Positions 1 to 8,806 of a stretch of 48,637 bases of DNA are shown in pieces. The stretch's first letter is position 1, and each line of letters starts with the position of its first letter. A model generated the notes under the pieces. That model did no database searches. It was given only the letters and a program-made list of their open reading frames with translations, and was not told the origin of the DNA. Origin of the DNA: Hymenobacter telluris (GTDB lineage Bacteria > Bacteroidota > Bacteroidia > Cytophagales > Hymenobacteraceae); the NCBI RefSeq assembly GCF_017313265.1, contig NZ_JAFLQZ010000028.1, positions 1 to 48,637 of the forward strand, read 5' to 3'. The position numbers and the translations under genes are program-made.

Positions 1-1656
1 GTGGACTCGCTGAACCTGTTTGCTGGCGAAGTAACCCGCGTGGCCCTGGAGGTAGGTACCGAAGGTAAGTTGGGTGGCCAGGCGCTGGTACCCAACGTGG
101 CCGGCGTATGGAAGGACCTGACCGACAACGTAAACTTTATGGCCTCGAACCTGACCTCTCAGGTGCGCGACATTGCCAACGTGGCCACGGCCGTAGCCCG
201 CGGTGACCTGAGCCAGAAGATGACCGTAGACGTGAAGGGCGAGATTCTGGAGCTGAAGAACATCCTCAATCAGATGGTGGACTCGCTCAACATCTTCGGC
301 GACGAAGTAACCCGCGTAGCCCGTGAAGTGGGCACTGAAGGCAAACTCGGTGGCCAGGCCTCCGTACCGCGGGTGTCGGGCACCTGGAAAGACCTGACCG
401 ACAACGTGAACTTCATGGCTTCGAACCTGACCAGTCAGGTGCGCGACATTGCCAACGTAGCCAGCGCCGTAGCCAAAGGCGACCTGACCCAGAAGATGAC
501 CGTGGATGTGAAAGGCGAAATATTCGACCTCAAGAACATCCTGAACCAGATGGTGGACTCGCTCAACATCTTTGCTGGCGAAGTAACCCGCGTGGCGCGT
601 GAAGTAGGTACCGAAGGCATCCTAGGTGGCCAGGCCTCCGTGCCCAACGTTAGCGGCACCTGGAAAGACCTGACCGACAACGTGAATACGATGGCCTCGA
701 ACCTGACGAGTCAGGTGCGCGATATTGCCAACGTAGCTACGGCCGTAGCAAAAGGCGACCTGAGCCAGAAAGTAACCGTGAACGTGCGCGGCGAGCTGTT
801 GCAGCTCAAAGAAAACCTCAACCAGATGGTGGACTCGCTGAACACGTTCGGCGACGAAGTAACCCGCGTGGCCCGCGAAGTAGGTACCGAAGGTAAACTG
901 GGTGGCCAAGCCGATGTACCGAATGTGCGTGGTACCTGGAAAGACCTCACCGACAACGTAAACACCATGGCCGCCTCGCTCACCAGCCAGGTGCGCGACA
1001 TTGCCAACGTAACCACCGCCGTAGCCCGCGGCGACCTAAGCCAGAAGGTGTCGGTGGACGTGAAAGGCGAGCTGCTCGACCTCAAGGACAACATCAACCG
1101 GATGGTGGACTCGCTCAACATTTTTGCCGGCGAGGTAACCCGCGTGGCGCAGGAAGTGGGCACCGAAGGCAAGCTCGGCGGCCAAGCCGACGTGCCGAAC
1201 GTAACCGGCGTGTGGAAAGACCTGACCGACAACGTAAACACGCTGGCGGCCAACCTCACCACCCAGGTACGCGGCATCGGCAAGGTAGTAACCGGCGTGT
1301 CGCAAGGCGACCTGACCCAGAAGCTGACCCTGGACGCCAAAGGCGAAGTGGCCGACCTCGCCGACACCATCAACCGCATGGTGGACGACCTGAACCGCCT
1401 GGCGCAGGAAGTGAGCCGCGTGGCCAAAGTAGCCGGGGTGGAAGGCAAGCTAACCGAACGCGCCAGCGTGGGCGGCGTAAGCGGCTCGTGGAAGGAGATT
1501 GTGGATACCCTCAACGACTTGCTCGAATCCATTGCCTCGCCGGTGCTGGAAGTGAGCCGCGTGGTGCGAGCCATATCCGAAGGCGACCTGACGCAGCAAG
1601 TGGAAATCCAAACGGCCGGCGACATTCAGGCCATGGCCGATGCCCTTAACATAGCC
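1..1656 (+). repeat. Six in-frame 276-bp tandem repeats encoding HAMP units
   Basis: The unit beginning gtggactcgctgaac recurs at 1, 277, 553, 829, 1105 and 1381, an exact 276-bp period, and a diverged seventh start lies at 1657. Words such as gacctgaccgacaacgt repeat almost unchanged. The array reaches base 1, so more units may lie upstream. Such DNA can gain or lose units by recombination without breaking the frame, because 276 is a multiple of 3. Confidence 0.92.
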
Positions 1657-2997
1657 GTCGATAACCTCAACGACCTGCTGGCCGAAATCAACGAGTCGTC
1701 GCAGGTGGTGGGTACGTCGTCGGAGGAAATGGCTGCGAAAGGGCAGGAGATGAGCCGGGTAACGGTTGACGTGGCCTTGGCCATGCAGCAGATGGCCGAA
1801 GGTGCACAGAACCAGGCGCTTAAAACCGACCAAGCCTTCAAGCTGATTGAAGAAATCATGCAGGCCACCAAGGAAACGGCTGGCAAAGCCGATGTGGGCA
1901 TTAAGGCGGCTATTTTGGGGGAGCAAACCTCGCAGCTCGGCTTGAAAACAGTGGCTGAAGTGGTGAAGAACATGGAAGAAATTTCGGCGGCGGCGGCCCA
2001 AACGGCCCGTACCATCGAAGTGCTTTCCAACCGCTCCCAGGACATCAGCAAAACCCTGGCTGTTATCACCGATATTGCCTCGCAAACCAACCTGCTGGCC
2101 CTGAATGCGGCTATTGAAGCGGCCCGGGCCGGCGAAGCAGGCCGCGGCTTTGCGGTGGTAGCCGAGGAAATCCGGAAGCTGGCCGAAGGCTCACGCCGCT
2201 CGGCCTCGGAAATCGGGACGCTGGTTGACGACGTGAAAAAGGACACCACCAGCGCCGCTACGGCAATTTCCACCATGGAAGGCCGAGTGCTGAAAGGTAA
2301 GAACGCCACCTTCGAGGCCAGCTCGGCCTTCAAGAACATTGCTACCAGCTCCGGCGAAACCCTGCGTACCTCCCGCGACATTCTCACGGCTACCGAGATT
2401 CAGAAAACCTCGATTGGCGACGTGGTGAAGTACGTGGAGGAAGTGGTAGCTATTGCCGAGCAAACCGCTACGGGTACCCAGCAGGTGGCCGGCACTGCCA
2501 AGCAGCTTTCGGGTTCGATGCACGAGCTAACCGTATCCAGCCAGCGCCTCACCGACATTGCCGACGACCTGCAACTGGGCTTGTCCAACTTCCAGCTGCT
2601 GGAGGAAATCGAGCCGGAGCCCGAGCCAGAACCTGTACGTCCGCGCCGCGCTATGCGCCGTGCCGCTACGCCGCAGCCAGTCGTTTCGGCTACGCCGGAG
2701 CGTGACCGGGCTACTATCCGCCGCGCAAATGCCGCCACCGATGCCGCGCATGCGCAAGCCGTAGCCAGCCGGCCGCTGGTAGCTACCCGCCGCGGCGACG
2801 TGCGCCCCACAGCCGAAGCCCCGGCCCCAGTGCGCAAGCACACCAACGCCGAACAAAGCGAGGCGCAGCGCACTCGTAAGGCTCGCCGCCGGACCGCGCA
2901 TGAAGAGAAGGCTGCCCCAACTGCCGAGGCGCCAGCAACCCCAATCGGTTCAGCTGACAAGCCTGCCAAAGCCCGCTCGAAAGCAAAAGCGAAGTAA
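1..2997 (+). CDS. Poly-HAMP methyl-accepting chemotaxis protein, 5' end cut by window edge
   Basis: This is a chemoreceptor that should signal to the CheA/CheW encoded just downstream. The reading frame is open at base 1, so the N-terminus, and any membrane or sensor part, lies outside the window. The visible part starts with six 92-residue HAMP repeats (residues 1-552) containing words such as EVGTEGKLGGQA, GTWKDLTDNVN and QVRDIANV. These resemble the HAMP arrays of fungal group III kinases (Nik1/Os-1). A coiled-coil MCP signalling domain follows (about 555-865), with the hairpin tip SQTNLLALNAAIEAARAGEA near residue 693 and GRGFAVVAEE after it. The last ~130 residues, after an EPEPEPEP stretch, are a low-complexity Ala/Pro/Arg/Lys tail ending KARSKAKAK. 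No kinase domain and no CheR-binding pentapeptide are seen. The family call is secure. The ligand and membrane topology are unknown. Confidence 0.93.
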   Translation: MDSLNLFAGEVTRVALEVGTEGKLGGQALVPNVAGVWKDLTDNVNFMASNLTSQVRDIANVATAVARGDLSQKMTVDVKGEILELKNILNQMVDSLNIFGDEVTRVAREVGTEGKLGGQASVPRVSGTWKDLTDNVNFMASNLTSQVRDIANVASAVAKGDLTQKMTVDVKGEIFDLKNILNQMVDSLNIFAGEVTRVAREVGTEGILGGQASVPNVSGTWKDLTDNVNTMASNLTSQVRDIANVATAVAKGDLSQKVTVNVRGELLQLKENLNQMVDSLNTFGDEVTRVAREVGTEGKLGGQADVPNVRGTWKDLTDNVNTMAASLTSQVRDIANVTTAVARGDLSQKVSVDVKGELLDLKDNINRMVDSLNIFAGEVTRVAQEVGTEGKLGGQADVPNVTGVWKDLTDNVNTLAANLTTQVRGIGKVVTGVSQGDLTQKLTLDAKGEVADLADTINRMVDDLNRLAQEVSRVAKVAGVEGKLTERASVGGVSGSWKEIVDTLNDLLESIASPVLEVSRVVRAISEGDLTQQVEIQTAGDIQAMADALNIAVDNLNDLLAEINESSQVVGTSSEEMAAKGQEMSRVTVDVALAMQQMAEGAQNQALKTDQAFKLIEEIMQATKETAGKADVGIKAAILGEQTSQLGLKTVAEVVKNMEEISAAAAQTARTIEVLSNRSQDISKTLAVITDIASQTNLLALNAAIEAARAGEAGRGFAVVAEEIRKLAEGSRRSASEIGTLVDDVKKDTTSAATAISTMEGRVLKGKNATFEASSAFKNIATSSGETLRTSRDILTATEIQKTSIGDVVKYVEEVVAIAEQTATGTQQVAGTAKQLSGSMHELTVSSQRLTDIADDLQLGLSNFQLLEEIEPEPEPEPVRPRRAMRRAATPQPVVSATPERDRATIRRANAATDAAHAQAVASRPLVATRRGDVRPTAEAPAPVRKHTNAEQSEAQRTRKARRRTAHEEKAAPTAEAPATPIGSADKPAKARSKAKAK

Positions 2998-3086
2998 CTC
3001 TCCTAAGACAAGGGCCAGGGCTGCCTTAGCATAGCGCCCTGTGCCGTTGGTCTTTCCAGCTCTCACTTTTTGGTTTATCCCAGTAA

Positions 3087-3593
3087 ATGCCTGACTCAGA
3101 ACAAGCAAGCGACAAAAAGAACGTGAAGGCCGATGCCATCATTCAACTGATTGTATTTCAGCTGGGCGACGAGGAATATGGTTTGCGCATCGAGCAGGTG
3201 AAGGAGGTGACCATCACGCCGGAAATTGCGCGGATGCCCAAAACGCCTCCTTTCATCAAAGGCATTGCCAACCTGCGGGGCGACATCATTGCCATTGTGG
3301 ATTTGGAAGAGCGGTTTGGCTTGCGGCCGGCCGGGCAAGAGTTGCCGGCTACCTCGTACACGCTGGCCATCGAAGCCAAGGACTACACCATTGGCATTGT
3401 GGTGCGTGAAGTGCCTCAGCCTTTGTCGATTCCGGTGTCTATCATTGAAAAAGCACCGGATTTTATCCAAGACATCAACATCAACGACAAATACATCGAG
3501 GGCATTGCCAAGGTAAACAACCGAATCATTATCGTGCTCGACATGTTGAAACTGCTCACCCCTTCCGAGATAATGCAGTTGCAAAGCAACTAA
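3087..3593 (+). CDS. cheW: Chemotaxis adaptor protein CheW
   Basis: CheW is the cytoplasmic scaffold that links receptors to the CheA kinase. The 168-residue protein is a single CheW domain of usual length. It begins with QLIVFQLGDEEYGLRIEQVK and contains the typical PPFIKGIANLRGDIIAIVDL segment, the interface for receptor and CheA in this family. A short charged leader (about 20 residues) precedes the domain. The gene follows the receptor by 89 bp and is the first complete gene of a same-strand run cheW-cheY-cheB-cheA-cheC, so it is probably co-transcribed with them. No Shine-Dalgarno sequence is visible. Confidence 0.95.
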   Translation: MPDSEQASDKKNVKADAIIQLIVFQLGDEEYGLRIEQVKEVTITPEIARMPKTPPFIKGIANLRGDIIAIVDLEERFGLRPAGQELPATSYTLAIEAKDYTIGIVVREVPQPLSIPVSIIEKAPDFIQDININDKYIEGIAKVNNRIIIVLDMLKLLTPSEIMQLQSN

Positions 3594-3674
3594 GCATCTT
3601 TGCTCGGCAGCCACCGTACAACGAGCCAGCTTTTACCCTTCTTTGGCCTCCTTTTGGATTTTGAAATTCCTTTT

Positions 3675-4043
3675 ATGAAAAACCGCATCCTCATCGTCGA
3701 CGACTCTTTCTACATGCGTACGATGCTCAAGAATGTGCTTACTGATGCTGGGTACGAAGTAGTGGGCGAGGCTGCCAACGGCCAGCAAGCCATTGAAATG
3801 GCCGCCTCCACTAAACCCGACCTAATCACCCTCGATGTAATTCTGCCCGACAACACCGGGCTCGACGTGCTCAAAGGCATCCGCGAGAATGACCCCGATG
3901 TGAAAGTGGTGATGTGCAGCGCCGTAGGGCAAGAGGTAATTGTGAACGAAGCACTGGAAAGTGGTGCCTCGGCCTACATCGTGAAGCCTTTCTCGGAAGA
4001 GAAGGTGCTGGAAATTGTAGGCGGCGCCTTAGCGGCCGAATAA
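3675..4043 (+). CDS. cheY: Single-domain response regulator CheY
   Basis: This is a 122-residue receiver domain with no output domain, as expected for CheY. The acidic pocket is D9/D10, the phospho-acceptor is D54 in LITLDVILP, the switch residue is S82 in VVMCSA, and the conserved lysine is K104 in IVKPF. The ATG at 3675 is chosen because the receiver starts right there with MKNRILIVDDS. The frame is open further upstream to 3600, but that extension resembles nothing in the family. It lies between cheW and cheB. With no flagellar motor gene in view, its target is unknown and could be a gliding or pilus system. Confidence 0.92.
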   Translation: MKNRILIVDDSFYMRTMLKNVLTDAGYEVVGEAANGQQAIEMAASTKPDLITLDVILPDNTGLDVLKGIRENDPDVKVVMCSAVGQEVIVNEALESGASAYIVKPFSEEKVLEIVGGALAAE

Positions 4044-4114
4044 GCTGCTGTAGTCACTTCGCGCTGTGCCTGTTGGCGTGGCTAGCCTGCTTGTCGTTTT
4101 GGTTTCTCTTGCTC

Positions 4115-5179
4115 GTGCCTGAATCTTCCCCATCTATTACTGTATTGCTTGGCCACCTGCCTACTACCGGCCGGCTGACCCTGACGCGGCTATTGGAGAC
4201 GCAGGCAGGCATACGTGTGGTGAATGTCAGTGACAAGCCGGCCGAATTGGTAGGTATGGCTCGGCGGTTGCGCCCGGCCTTGCTGATTGTTAGTGAGGTG
4301 CAGGTACGCACGCTCGAGCTGCTAACCCATTACTTGGCCGTGCCGGTAGTGCTCTACTGCGAAGCTGTGCCGCTGGCAGGTACGTTGCGTGAAACCAGAC
4401 GCTGGGGAGTAGTCGATTATATTCTGGCTTCCGGTGGCTGTGCTGATTGGGCTGGGGATGTGCTACGTAAAATCAGGCAGTATCTGCCCCAAGCAGTTGT
4501 TCCGCTTCCCGCACCGGCCCGGTTGCCCGAAGTACCGGGCTTGCCGGGCGGAGTAATTATTGTGGGTGGCTCTACGGGCGGTACGGCGGCAGTTGAGCAG
4601 TTGGTGCGAAGCCTGCCGGCCACCTTGGCTTGTGCAGTGGTGGTAGCTGTGCATCTGCCAGGTTCCTTTCTGGATTCGTTTGTAAAGCGGCTGGCGCGGG
4701 TATCGGCTTTGCCAGTGGTAGCGGGCTGGCCTGGTACGCAGCTGGAGCCAGGGCGCATTATTGTGGCACCCGGAGGGCACAACCTGGAAATCCGGCCGGC
4801 GCTGAATAGCCCTTGGCAGTCTTGGCAGACCGATTTTTCTTCAGAATACAGCCCGTCCGGCGACGAGCCTTCCATCGACATTCTGATGCGCTCAGCCGCC
4901 CGCACCGCTGGGCGCAACGTGTTGGGGGTGATACTTACTGGCTTGGGCCGTGATGGTACGTTGGGCGCGCAGGTCATTCGGCAACACGGAGGCACAGTGT
5001 TAGTGCAGGATGAAGCCTCTTCGGCGGTGTTTTCAATGCCAAAATCGGTTATTCAGGCCGGTTGGGCCCACGCCGTGCTGCCCCTTGATGAGCTGCCGGC
5101 TGCCATTGTGCGCCATGCCGGCCATTTCCGGCGCGTGAGTGTGCGCCCCGCTGCAACCCTTGTTTCCCGCCCCGTCTGA
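4115..5179 (+). CDS. cheB: CheB-type protein-glutamate methylesterase with degenerate receiver
   Basis: CheB removes methyl groups from receptor glutamates and deamidates glutamines. The catalytic half is intact: S153 in GGSTGG, H180 in VAVHLPGSF and D280 in LTGLGRDG match the Ser-His-Asp triad. The N-terminal ~110 residues have the size of a receiver domain. However, the acidic pair is replaced (VLLGHLP), the expected phospho-Asp strand reads ALLIVSEVQ, and no KP motif is found. Phosphorylation by CheA therefore looks impossible. No ATG opens the gene. The GTG at 4115 is the best start, 71 bp after cheY, and TTG at 4109 is an alternative. The stop lies 2 bp before the cheA ATG, so the two are likely coupled in translation. 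Confidence 0.85.
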   Translation: MPESSPSITVLLGHLPTTGRLTLTRLLETQAGIRVVNVSDKPAELVGMARRLRPALLIVSEVQVRTLELLTHYLAVPVVLYCEAVPLAGTLRETRRWGVVDYILASGGCADWAGDVLRKIRQYLPQAVVPLPAPARLPEVPGLPGGVIIVGGSTGGTAAVEQLVRSLPATLACAVVVAVHLPGSFLDSFVKRLARVSALPVVAGWPGTQLEPGRIIVAPGGHNLEIRPALNSPWQSWQTDFSSEYSPSGDEPSIDILMRSAARTAGRNVLGVILTGLGRDGTLGAQVIRQHGGTVLVQDEASSAVFSMPKSVIQAGWAHAVLPLDELPAAIVRHAGHFRRVSVRPAATLVSRPV

Positions 5180-5181
5180 CT

Positions 5182-6810
5182 ATGAAATCACGCGAGCAGG
5201 AATACCGGGAAATATTCATGTCGGAGGCGCTCGAATACTACGACGCCATGAGCCAGCACATCAGTGAGCTGGAGCGCAATCCGCAGGATCAGCCGTCCCT
5301 GAACGAGCTGTTTCGGCTGATGCACAACCTCAAGTCCAACTCGCGGGCCATGGGCTTTACGGAGATTGGCGAAGTGGCGCACCACATGGAAACCATCTTC
5401 GGCCTGATTCGGGACAAGCAGCGCGACTTTTCGGGTAGCTTGGCCAAGGTCTTGTTTTCCGGGGTCGATACGCTGGGCACGATGATTCGGGCAATAGGGG
5501 AGGAAAAGCCCCTGCCCGACGTCACAATGCTGCTCGACAACCTCGATAAGCTGGTGCGGGGCGAAGAACCCGAACTGGCCGATGATGATTTATCGGACGA
5601 GGATGCCAACCGCAAGCTGGAATTGTCGGATTTGGTGTACATCCAGATTAAAAAGCTGGACCACCTACTCAATCTGGTTGGTGAATTAATTATCGACCGG
5701 GACCGGATTCTGACGCTTAGCAAGGAGATTGGCAACACGGCGCTGCAAAACACGGCGGCTCATTTGTTCCGCATCACCGACGAGTTGCAGTACTCCGTGA
5801 TGGACGCGCGCCTTGTGAACGTGGGGTCTCTGCTCAACAAGTTTCCGCGCGTGGTGCGCGACGTAGCCACGGCCGAGCACAAGCAGGTGGAGTTGACACT
5901 GAGCGGCCAGGATATCCAAATTGACCGTAACATTCTGCAAATCATTACCGATGCGCTGCTGCATTTGGTGCGCAACGCCGTGGCCCACGGCATTGAAACG
6001 CCTGACGAACGGGTGAAGGCCGGCAAGCCCGCGGAGGGCCAGCTGCGGCTCTCGGCCCAGACTGAGCGCGACGACGTGCTGATCCAAGTAACCGATGATG
6101 GCAAAGGCATCAATGTGGAGCAAGTGCGCCGCAAGGCTGTGGAGCGGGGGTTGGTAAGCAAGCAGGTGGCCAAAACCCTCGACGAAGACGCGGTGCGGGC
6201 TTTCCTGTTCGAGCCTGGCTTCTCGATGGCCAAGGAAGTAACCGAAATATCGGGCCGGGGTGTCGGGCTCGACGTAGTGAAGCTGGCCATCGACTCGTTG
6301 GGTGGTCAGTTGCGCGTCGATTCCAAACTTGGTGAAGGCACCACGTTTACGCTGGTACTCCCAACTTCTATTGCCGTAAAAGGAGCCTTGCTTTTCGAGC
6401 TAGACGACCGGAGTTACGCCATCCCGCTGATGCACACCGATTCGGTGGTGTCGCTCATGTCGGAGCAGTTGCACATCGTGGGTGGCATGCTGATGGCCGG
6501 CATTCAGGGCGAAAATGTGCCGGTAGTCAGCCTGAAACACCTGTTACACGGCGAAGGTCCCATGCAGCCGGTAGTGCGTGCTCAGGTGCAGGGCCGCCAC
6601 GATATTATCATCATCGACTACAACAACCGCAAACTCGGGCTGATTGTCGACCGTTTCCTGCGTCAGCAGGATATTGTTATCAAACCCATGAGTAAGCCGC
6701 TGGATACCATTGAATTGTTTGGGGGCGTGACGTTGCTTGGCAGCGGCCAGGTGTGCCTGGTGCTCGATGTGCCCGCCTTAACTCGACTGTTTCTTGCCCG
6801 GCGACCCTAA
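5182..6810 (+). CDS. cheA: Chemotaxis histidine kinase CheA (short form)
   Basis: CheA is the cytoplasmic kinase that phosphorylates CheY. The domains visible in the 542 residues are: an HPt domain with the phospho-acceptor H48 in LMHNLKSN; a dimerization helix pair (about 143-205); an HATPase domain with N-box VRNAVAHGIE near 262, G1 DDGKGIN near 305 and G2 SGRGVGLDVV near 357; and a CheW-like regulatory domain from about 398. The Glu/Asp-rich linker (about 125-142) takes the place of the P2 CheY-docking domain, which makes the protein shorter than E. coli CheA (654 residues). The start follows the cheB stop by two bases. All catalytic motifs look intact. Confidence 0.95.
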   Translation: MKSREQEYREIFMSEALEYYDAMSQHISELERNPQDQPSLNELFRLMHNLKSNSRAMGFTEIGEVAHHMETIFGLIRDKQRDFSGSLAKVLFSGVDTLGTMIRAIGEEKPLPDVTMLLDNLDKLVRGEEPELADDDLSDEDANRKLELSDLVYIQIKKLDHLLNLVGELIIDRDRILTLSKEIGNTALQNTAAHLFRITDELQYSVMDARLVNVGSLLNKFPRVVRDVATAEHKQVELTLSGQDIQIDRNILQIITDALLHLVRNAVAHGIETPDERVKAGKPAEGQLRLSAQTERDDVLIQVTDDGKGINVEQVRRKAVERGLVSKQVAKTLDEDAVRAFLFEPGFSMAKEVTEISGRGVGLDVVKLAIDSLGGQLRVDSKLGEGTTFTLVLPTSIAVKGALLFELDDRSYAIPLMHTDSVVSLMSEQLHIVGGMLMAGIQGENVPVVSLKHLLHGEGPMQPVVRAQVQGRHDIIIIDYNNRKLGLIVDRFLRQQDIVIKPMSKPLDTIELFGGVTLLGSGQVCLVLDVPALTRLFLARRP

Positions 6811-6875
6811 ATTTACGTACTGCCCAAGCCAGCATAGTCATTTTACCGTGCTGGTCGATTAATAGAACAAAGTAT

Positions 6876-7508
6876 ATGGACTTGCACATGACGGAACTGG
6901 AGCGCGACGTAGTCCGCGAGATTCTGAACATAGGACTGGCCCGCGCCGCCGATTCATTCGCGGTGATTGCCCAAGAAAAGGTGCTTCTTGAAGTGCCTAG
7001 CCTCGATTTGGTGCCTGGTACCGGAATTCTGGACCGGGTGCACGCCATTCAGGAAAACCATGTTCCGGTGCAGTCCGATATTCGGGGCGAGTTCAACGGA
7101 ACCACGCTCATGTTCTTCTCCGGGCAGCATATTCAGCGCTTATCCAAGGTGTGTTTGCGCATGAACACGCCCGCATCCACGCAAATCGATGAGATGCAGG
7201 AGTCGTTGCTGCTGGAAATCAGCAACATCATCACGGGAGCCTTAGTCACGCAACTGGCTAACATTCTGAAAGCCCAGATTTACGGCGCTCCCCCCATCGC
7301 CCCTCACGGCGACATAGCCTCTTCGCTACACAACCTGCTCACCGAGCAGCCATTGGTGCAGCCACTTATCTTCTCGGTTATCACGCAGTTTTCCGACAAA
7401 AACAATTCGGTGGAATTGCCCTTGATGCTGTTCTTCGACCGCCTCACTTTCGAGAAAATCCTCGAAATCATCCGCACCTACGATTTCCTGAACGGACAAC
7501 CCTCCTAA
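6876..7508 (+). CDS. cheC: CheC-type CheY-P phosphatase
   Basis: This is a 210-residue member of the CheC/CheX/FliY phosphatase family. Two complete active-site motifs of the form D/S-x3-E-x2-N-x22-P can be read: D11-E15-N18-P41 and S110-E114-N117-P140. Two sites per chain is the CheC arrangement; CheX has one. The enzyme would dephosphorylate the CheY encoded upstream. ATG 6876 gives MDLHMTELERDVV; ATG 6888 is a possible alternative. It is the last gene of the chemosensory run, 65 bp after cheA, and is followed by a long inverted repeat. No CheD gene, the usual CheC partner, is seen here. Confidence 0.85.
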   Translation: MDLHMTELERDVVREILNIGLARAADSFAVIAQEKVLLEVPSLDLVPGTGILDRVHAIQENHVPVQSDIRGEFNGTTLMFFSGQHIQRLSKVCLRMNTPASTQIDEMQESLLLEISNIITGALVTQLANILKAQIYGAPPIAPHGDIASSLHNLLTEQPLVQPLIFSVITQFSDKNNSVELPLMLFFDRLTFEKILEIIRTYDFLNGQPS

Positions 7509-7510
7509 CA

Positions 7511-7611
7511 GTGAGTTGGTGAGATAGTGAAATGGTGAATTTGATGTTTAGTCTGCGCAAGTTGCGTAAGTCGAACATCAAACTCACCATTTCACTATCT
7601 CACCAACTCAC
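7511..7611. repeat. Intergenic inverted repeat with 8-bp word arms (element A)
   Basis: Arm 7511-7548 and arm 7574-7611 are complementary at 37 of 38 positions, with a 25-nt loop that contains a smaller stem (tgcgcaa/ttgcgta). The left arm is a degenerate tandem of 8-bp words of the type gtgaNNNN. It begins 2 bp after the cheC stop and ends 7 bp before the start of the next gene, so it fills the intergenic gap. A sister element lies at 40768-40948. It could act as an RNA hairpin or terminator, but it lacks a following T-run. Confidence 0.9.
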
Positions 7612-7618
7612 CATCTTT

Positions 7619-8701
7619 ATGCCTACAGCCCTCGATAAAAAATTAGCTGACTTCGACCCCAATGCCCTCGGCGACTCGCAGGGCGGGGTGTACGGCCTGC
7701 CTTTCACCGTTGAAGAAGCCCAGGTGGTAATTGTGCCGGTGCCCTGGGAAGTAACCGTTTCGTACCGGGCTGGCACCGCCGACGGCCCCGAGGCCATTCG
7801 GGACGCCTCGCTGCAAGTGGACCTCTACGACCCGGACCTGCCCGACGCCTGGCGGATGGGCCTAGCCATGGAAGACAACGACGAAAAAGTAGCTAGGCTA
7901 AGCCAGGAGCTACGACCCCAGGCTGCTGCCTACATCGGGTGGCTGGAAGAAGGCCAGCCTACGGCTAACAGTGCCCAGCATGCCGCAGCGTTGCCGGCTA
8001 TTACCAAGCAGGGCCTGGAGTTGCTGAACTACCTCAAGCAGAAAACCGGTGCTTACCTGGATGCCGGCAAAGGCGTAGTGCTGCTCGGCGGCGACCATAG
8101 CACCCCACTCGGCTACCTGCACGCGCTGGCCGAGCGCCACGAGGAGTTCGGCATCTTGCAAATTGATGCCCATTGCGACCTGCGGCCGGCCTACGAGGGC
8201 TTCGAGTATTCGCACGCCTCCATCATGTACAACGCCCTCAAGCTGCCCCAGGTGAAAAAACTAGTGCAGGTGGGCATCCGTGACCTGTGCCAGCAGGAAG
8301 CCGAAATGGTGGAGCACAGCCAGGGCCGCATTGCCATGTTTCATAATCGTTTCCTGAGCAACGAGCGGTTTGCCAAGAAATCGTGGAAGAAGGTGTGTGG
8401 CAAAATCATTGCGCAACTGCCCTCGAAGGTGTACCTCAGCTTCGACATTGATGGCTTGGACCCCAAACTATGCCCCGGTACCGGCACCCCCGTGCCTGGC
8501 GGCCTGGAGTTCGAGGAAGCCCTTTATCTGATCCGGGAAGTGGTGCGCTCGGGCCGTACCATCATCGGCTGCGACCTGAACGAAGTAGCTCCCGGCGACA
8601 CCGAGTGGAACGCCATAGTAGGCGCACGCCTGCTTTATAGCATGGCCAACTGGATGGGCGTTTCGCAGGGGCGCCTTGCCGAAAGAGGCGGAGAAAAATA
8701 G
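7619..8701 (+). CDS. Ureohydrolase (arginase/agmatinase family)
   Basis: This is a binuclear manganese hydrolase that cleaves a guanidino or formimino group from its substrate (arginine, agmatine or formiminoglutamate). The metal motifs are GGDHSTP, QIDAHCDLRPAYEG and YLSFDIDGLDP, and SHASIMYNAL follows the second one. The 360-residue length is longer than classical agmatinase (about 300) because of an N-terminal extension and an insert around GWLEEGQPTANSAQH. This matches the longer 'agmatinase family' proteins of Bacteroidota. Substrate cannot be decided from sequence alone. ATG 7619 is chosen because the upstream open frame is only the inverted repeat. Confidence 0.85.
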   Translation: MPTALDKKLADFDPNALGDSQGGVYGLPFTVEEAQVVIVPVPWEVTVSYRAGTADGPEAIRDASLQVDLYDPDLPDAWRMGLAMEDNDEKVARLSQELRPQAAAYIGWLEEGQPTANSAQHAAALPAITKQGLELLNYLKQKTGAYLDAGKGVVLLGGDHSTPLGYLHALAERHEEFGILQIDAHCDLRPAYEGFEYSHASIMYNALKLPQVKKLVQVGIRDLCQQEAEMVEHSQGRIAMFHNRFLSNERFAKKSWKKVCGKIIAQLPSKVYLSFDIDGLDPKLCPGTGTPVPGGLEFEEALYLIREVVRSGRTIIGCDLNEVAPGDTEWNAIVGARLLYSMANWMGVSQGRLAERGGEK

Positions 8702-8806
8702 AGGCTAATTAGGGGAAAAGCACGAAACATAGACGCTAGGCTATCCTTTTCGGGCTGCCTGCGTACATGATTCAACTTTGTCCCCAACCTAACTCTCTCC
8801 ACACTT

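Noticed and set aside
711..1625. 304-codon minus-strand frame opposite the HAMP repeats
   Set aside because: It is created by the repeated codons of the receptor; its product is Ser/Thr/Arg repeats with the same 92-residue period.
3600..3674. N-terminal extension of CheY
   Set aside because: The extension is Pro/Leu-rich, does not match the receiver family, and lies in the cheW-cheY gap; the ATG at 3675 begins the domain exactly.
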